38,525 nt of DNA from Gryganskiella cystojenkinii (taxonomy: Eukaryota; Mortierellomycota; Mortierellomycetes; Mortierellales; Mortierellaceae), in the NCBI GenBank assembly GCA_015852425.1, contig JAAAIG010000298.1, positions 2,473 to 40,997 on the forward strand, given 5' to 3'. Below, piece by piece: positions 35,086-38,525 of the stretch (position 1 is its first letter; every line of letters starts with the position of its first letter). The notes beneath the pieces were generated by a model. The model was given only the letters and a program-made list of their open reading frames with translations. It did no database searches and was not told the DNA's origin. The position numbers were made by a program, and so were the translations under genes.

Positions 35086-36874
35086 GCATCAGAGACCTGA
35101 CACTATAGAGGCTCAGTCGGCACCTATGAAATTTGAACATCGAGATCGTGCTCTGGAGCGCGATGCTTCACAGCCCTTTGTCCCTATTGCGACCAGACCC
35201 AATGTCGTTCAAATTGGACTCTCCACTGCCGCAACAAGCAATCAACAGGGCGGTGGCAGTTTGACCCAACTCGAGAACAAGAACTTTGTCACAAAGGGTG
35301 ATCCGTACTTACAAACCGTCGATCCCGATGGTGATGACGACGAGGATGAATCTGCAGCAATAGCGGCGGCTGCCACGATTCTGGCCTCTTCGCCGGGTCC
35401 ACGGATAGCGGCTGTACCATACTATGGTGATCAAACAGCAGCACGCCAGGCATCAGGAGTAGAGAACCCTCAGCGTCATAACATGATCGAATCCACCTCG
35501 ACCGCGACTTCTTCCTACCCGGTCGAGGGCTTGGCAGCAGGAGTGAGAGGAGGACCGAGAGTATCGTTTTACCATCAAAAGGAAGCCAGTCGTTCCGACC
35601 CAGAACTGTCACAGTACGGTCACGATCATGAGCATTATTTGGAACGATTGAAATTCCTGGAGGATCAAGAGTATCAGTACAGGTCGAGACTCAACAACAA
35701 CAGCCAGCACCGGCACATCGCTGTGTCCGAGGAAAATTTGATCCAAATCCCTATCCCAACTGACGGCACAACAACCGGCCCATCAGATCCCTTAACAGCA
35801 GCAGCCGAACCAACTGCGGTAATTGATCCCATTGTCGCGGAGTACAGTCAGATTCAGTACCGTCAGGAGCAATTGCGTTTTCAAGAACAGCAAGAGAAGC
35901 AACAGCAACAACAGCAGCAACGACAACAGCAAAGGCAACCCGGCCCCTTACCCCCCCGTCCACAGCAACAGCGGTACTCTCAAGCGCGTCAAAACCCTCG
36001 TCGTAGAAACAGTCTGGACAGTCTCGATTCTGGAAGTAGTGACCCACGGCATGAAGATGTTGGTCCTCGGCGGTATTATGGACGTGATCGTGATCCAGGT
36101 TACAATTCTCGATATGGACAACCCCCACGGCAGTACCAACAATATCAAGATCCACGGTACGGTCCTTCTTCAAAGAGTGGTCGCAGTGGTGATCCTTATT
36201 TGCTCCAACAACAGGATCAAAGACGGTACCCGATGGCACTCCCACAGCCTGTCCCACCAGCACAGTTTTACCGAATCCAGGATCCGCTATTACCACTGGA
36301 GCGAGGTAGCGGCATGAGAGAGCGACCCTATGATCCACGAGAACGAAGGATGGACCCCAGAGACGATCCACGTTACTATGATAATCCCCGTTATGCGCCT
36401 CCGCAACCGGATTACTACAGAGACGACTCCCGGTACAGGTCTCCTCCACCCTTGGATACGCGAGACCGTCGAACAAGACCTGAAGACAACAGCGGTCGTT
36501 ACTACTATGATCAGGATGAAGAGGAAGCCTATTACCGTCGTCAACAAAGACCCGAAAGTCCTGAGGACATGTTTCCTGCATCTCGGTATGCTGCTCCGTT
36601 TGTGCGCGATTACGAGTTTCAACAACGAGAGGCCCGCCGCAAAAATACCCAGAGTCCTCCGCTTCGGAACGCCAAGGGTAAAGGACCAGCACTGGATCGT
36701 GATCCCCTATCATCTATGGGTGAAGCCGCGACAACGACAACGAATCGTGATCAGGATGGAGGAGGGCCATACGAGGAACCTGTTGTTTGGACACGCCCTT
36801 TGCCATCGGATGGAATAGCACCTGTCGGCGGACCTTCGTCCTATAATCAACCACCGTACTACAGTCGTTCGTAA
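32353..36874 (+). CDS. TMEM184/OST-alpha (DUF300) membrane protein with giant disordered tail
   Basis: Exons: 32353-32559, 32680-33138, 33255-33329 and 33431-36874, in phase, giving 1,394 aa. Residues 1 to about 305 form seven membrane helices of the Solute_trans_a (PF03619) family. Marks: QQRYIVRMLLMVPIYAITSW, ESIYYDTIRDFYEAFVIASF, KWGILQYVPLN, IREDLKDYSPFYKFLAVK, FFSFWQSVLI, and IEMVFFAFMHLKAFSYKPYV. Animal members include TMEM184 and the OST-alpha bile-acid transporter subunit; fungal members are poorly studied and probably vacuolar or endosomal (inference). About residue 430-490 holds a block like that after the helices in other fungal members (WKGILDSFNPLDTIRELGYG). The remaining tail has Gln runs (33787-33855, 35051-35086, 35893-35937), a Lys block, acidic stretches and an Arg/Tyr/Pro/Asp-rich end with repeated DPR and RYY units. 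Such length is unusual for the family. Stop and exon edges are firm. Confidence 0.9.
35051..35086 (+). repeat. (CAA)11CAG polyglutamine microsatellite
   Basis: Twelve Gln codons, eleven CAA and one CAG, within the tail of the TMEM184-type gene. The near-pure codon use suggests recent expansion by slippage. Other Gln tracts in the gene mix CAG and CAA. Confidence 0.95.
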
Positions 36875-37035
36875 TCTTTCGTGGCCTGCTTCCACACTAC
36901 CGTACGATATGCCGCGGGTTCTATTTCTCGTGAACCATTACAATCCTACAAAGAGATATTTATTGTCAATAATCTACAACAATCACATAAAAAATTAAAA
37001 AAAAAAAAAAAGGATTGCCAGGGACTGAAAAAATT

Positions 37036-37044
37036 GGTGGCAAA
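37036..37044 (+). promoter_or_regulatory. GGTGGCAAA (PACE-like) 9-mer
   Basis: Fourth exact copy, 162 bases after the stop of the TMEM184-type gene and running into an A-rich tract. No gene starts downstream on this strand within the window, so this copy may be chance. Confidence 0.2.
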
Positions 37045-37111
37045 AAAAAAAAACTATACCTGGATGTACGATCAAGAAATAAGCGATCCCACTTGTTAAA
37101 ATAGTTCAAAA

Positions 37112-37192
37112 GGTTCGAAAATGTGACCTTGATGAAGTTCCAAGCATTCGATCAATTCGAACCACTCGAAAACTGCACAGTACTTTCGAACC
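37112..37192. repeat. TTCGAA-rich patch with inverted repeat
   Basis: GGTTCGAAA at 37112-37120 is matched by its reverse complement TTTCGAACC at 37184-37192. Between and beside them are further TCGA-containing words (ATTCGATC, ATTCGAACC, CTCGAAAA, GAATCGAATC). This is an unusual local concentration, of unknown meaning. Confidence 0.7.
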
Positions 37193-37951
37193 GAATCGAA
37201 TCCACGTACAAGTCGATAAGGTCAATGGATAGCTGGTGTTGACACAGAAGATGTCGCAGGTGTTGCTGCTTGGGTCATCGGTTCGTTTGAAGGAAAGAGG
37301 TGTGGAAGAAGAAAGAAGAAGGAAGGAAGAAGGAAGAAGGAAAGCAAATGTGACACAAAATCAACTAAACTTTGCTTCCTGCGCATTTTCGCATGCGTCC
37401 TCTCCGCCCTGTTTTCACCATCGATCCAAATATGCTTCGTTGTCTATTGACACCTTCCGGCAACGCAGACTCTCCTGGACACAAAGAGAGCACAAAAGGT
37501 CTCCTCAGGTGGTTTTCCTGTTTTTTTTTCGAGACACTACAAGAAGCACCACACACCGCAGTCCGTTTACCCGCTCTAACTGTCAGTTAGCAAGTAAGCT
37601 GTTCAATGTGTTGTAATCTATCATATTGGCAATCTCTGCTTGTTTGTACAATCAAGAGAAACCAGAAGCTGTGCGAAAGATACTGTCACCATATTCGCTC
37701 GCAATTAAGAGACCACTTGCAAACAGTTGGTTGGGTTGGAATGGCTCATACAAGGCCAACCCTTTGTAGAAGGTGGTTGCAACAGTTCAGGAGTCTGAAT
37801 TTTTGGACGAACTGCGCGAGATGTCGAAGCGGTTAGCATTGTGACTGTCTTTTCTTGCTCCGAAGTAGCAACACCTAGACGATCTCTTGTTCCTCTTCAA
37901 GTCCACAGTGCAGGCTCGGCACTTCTCCGCGCAGTGGGAGTCGTGGTGCGC

Positions 37952-37990
37952 CAGCCACAGCTCAGTCCCCAGCCAGCCACGGCTTAGTCC
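37952..37990. repeat. Short direct repeat, 17 bases, two mismatches
   Basis: CAGCCACAGCTCAGTCC (from 37952) recurs as CAGCCACGGCTTAGTCC (from 37974), a 22-base period, about 70 bases outside the Helitron terminus. Confidence 0.7.
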
Positions 37991-38067
37991 TCAACCTCAA
38001 GAAGAATGTAGCGCGCCACCGACACCGCGCAATATGTGCTCTATCTTAAGGGTGTACTAGCAGATTT

Positions 38068-38089
38068 GCTCGGGGCTCACACCCCGAGC
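38068..38089 (-). repeat. Helitron terminal hairpin
   Basis: GCTCGGGG and CCCCGAGC form a perfect 8-bp stem around a six-base loop. It lies seven bases before the CTAG terminus. Confidence 0.85.
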
Positions 38090-38149
38090 CTTTGTTCTCC
38101 TTCTGTTCTATGGTGAATAATAACAACATTTTTTCTAAAAAACTATGAT

Positions 38150-38353
38150 TTACCATTCTTGAACTTGAAGGAGTACTACACTACGGGTGTATGTGCCTTG
38201 TTGCCCAATGGTGGTGCCGTCGGCTATATACACCTATACACCTTTAGGTTGTCGGGAATGGTTCATCGAGAAAGGTGACATATAACTGACTCTGTGAAAA
38301 TGCGCTATGACGAAGGAACACGCCCACATGGCTGAGGGTCTGCCTAATTCTGT
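38150..38353 (-). pseudogene. Decayed PIF1-like (Helitron) helicase C-terminus
   Basis: Minus-strand frame one reads RQTLSHVGVFLRHSAF then SQSQLYVTF and PFPTT before a stop. This follows the family pattern GQTL..VGVYL..PVFSHGQLYVALSRV around helicase motif VI, with the SRV residues damaged. In a second frame, 38220-38150 reads GTTIGQQGTYTRSVVLLQVQ then EW and stop, matching the GTYTRNVV-type end of Helitron helicases. So at least one frameshift and substitutions separate the two parts. Before QTL, a third frame gives LTHITELG, which may be the worn MTINKSQG motif. Clearly non-functional. Confidence 0.75.
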
Positions 38354-38525
38354 AATATGTGTCAAGATACCCTGCTGCTCCTTCTCTGCCTTCTCCAAGA
38401 CCCCCAGACGATCACGGATATATATTTGTTTTGCGCCAGGTATACGTCGACCCGTCTCTTACTTTCATCTACTGTTTTCTCCATTGCCTGCAGGACAATA
38501 TCCTCCTTTCTAGGTCCTTCTTTGA

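Larger units (their letters stand above)
36875..38056. other. Intergenic region left of the Helitron end
   Basis: No intact gene. It includes the 3' region of the preceding gene with two A12-14 runs (about 37000 and 37042), a GGTGGCAAA 9-mer at 37036, a TTCGAA-rich patch, an AAGGAAG purine stretch (about 37290-37345) and a short direct repeat. In the plus frame around 37660-37835 there is protein-like text with one internal stop (KVVATVQESEFLDELREMSK) that I do not recognise; it may be a decayed element. Confidence 0.5.
38057..38525 (-). mobile_element. 3' end of a Helitron (continues beyond the right edge)
   Basis: Reading the minus strand, a decayed PIF1-like helicase C-terminus ends at 38150. 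About 60 bases later comes a perfect 8-bp hairpin (38089-38068), then seven bases, then CTAG (38060-38057) followed by T. Helitrons characteristically end in CTRR preceded by a hairpin and insert between A and T, so the order helicase tail, hairpin, CTAG, T is what a right terminus should look like. The 5' terminus (TC) and the Rep domain would lie beyond position 38525. Text to the right of the helicase fragment (38355-38525) does not look like helicase, so the copy may be non-autonomous or carry inserted or captured DNA. Confidence 0.72.

Noticed and set aside
35751..36713. 320-codon reverse frame opposite the TMEM184-type tail
   Set aside because: Antisense of a biased coding region; the forward frame continues without break from a recognised membrane domain.
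1..38525. CRISPR array, bacterial operon or prophage
   Set aside because: No regularly spaced repeats, no ribosome-binding-site pattern, and introns in most of the genes; the window is eukaryotic.

Overview
The window looks like nuclear DNA of a filamentous fungus. The genes are cut by many short GT-AG introns (about 70-140 bases, donors like GTAAGT and GTGAGT). Leaders are pyrimidine-rich, and proteins carry long Ser, Pro, Gln or Glu low-complexity tails. An F-box/leucine-rich gene and a dymeclin homologue are present. I infer an early-diverging fungus, most likely Mortierellomycotina (Mucoromycota). No marker gene in the window proves this.

Layout, left to right: (1) 164-2551 (+), a six-exon SLC35C2/Ymd8-type transporter of the drug/metabolite family. 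(2) 2831-6923 (+), a 14-exon dymeclin (Golgi organisation) whose first exon adds a long disordered N-terminus. (3) 7232-9164 (-), a secreted subtilisin-like protease with a probable GPI tail. (4) 9165-12829, a 3.7-kb stretch with no convincing gene. (5) 12830-14230 (+), a DUF1089/glycolipid-binding-like protein whose domain is split by a Ser-rich insertion. (6) 14502-15887 (+), the Rab7/Ypt7 GTPase in seven exons. (7) 17335-18670 (+), the Ser-rich N-terminus and rhodanese domain of a protein tyrosine phosphatase whose catalytic half is missing next to a 16-G run. (8) 18859-20799 (+), an F-box/LRR protein, followed by a short reverse-strand F-box-like relic. (9) 21961-23936 (+), a long coiled-coil protein ending in a Pkr1 (V-ATPase assembly) domain. 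(10) 25490-27029 (+), an unrecognised four-pass membrane protein with an assembly gap in an intron. (11) 27229-31447 (+), the rRNA-processing factor Utp22/Nrap (NOL6). (12) 32353-36874 (+), a TMEM184/OST-alpha family membrane protein with a disordered tail of about 1,050 residues. (13) 38057 to the right edge (-), the 3' end of a Helitron with a decayed PIF1-like helicase tail.

There is no operon-like or cluster logic. Several genes do belong to the endomembrane system: the nucleotide-sugar-type transporter, dymeclin (Golgi), Rab7 (vacuole fusion), the Pkr1 domain (ER assembly of the V-ATPase), and a secreted GPI-type protease.

The observations most worth following are: the Helitron terminus (hairpin plus CTAG/T) with its frameshifted helicase tail; four exact copies of the 9-mer GGTGGCAAA (the yeast proteasome-associated control element sequence), all intergenic; the phosphatase cut off at a poly-G tract that resembles the poly-G flanking the N gap; and three conserved domains carrying large low-complexity additions. 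Splice sites were assigned by eye from consensus, reading phase and remembered family sequence. No search was run.
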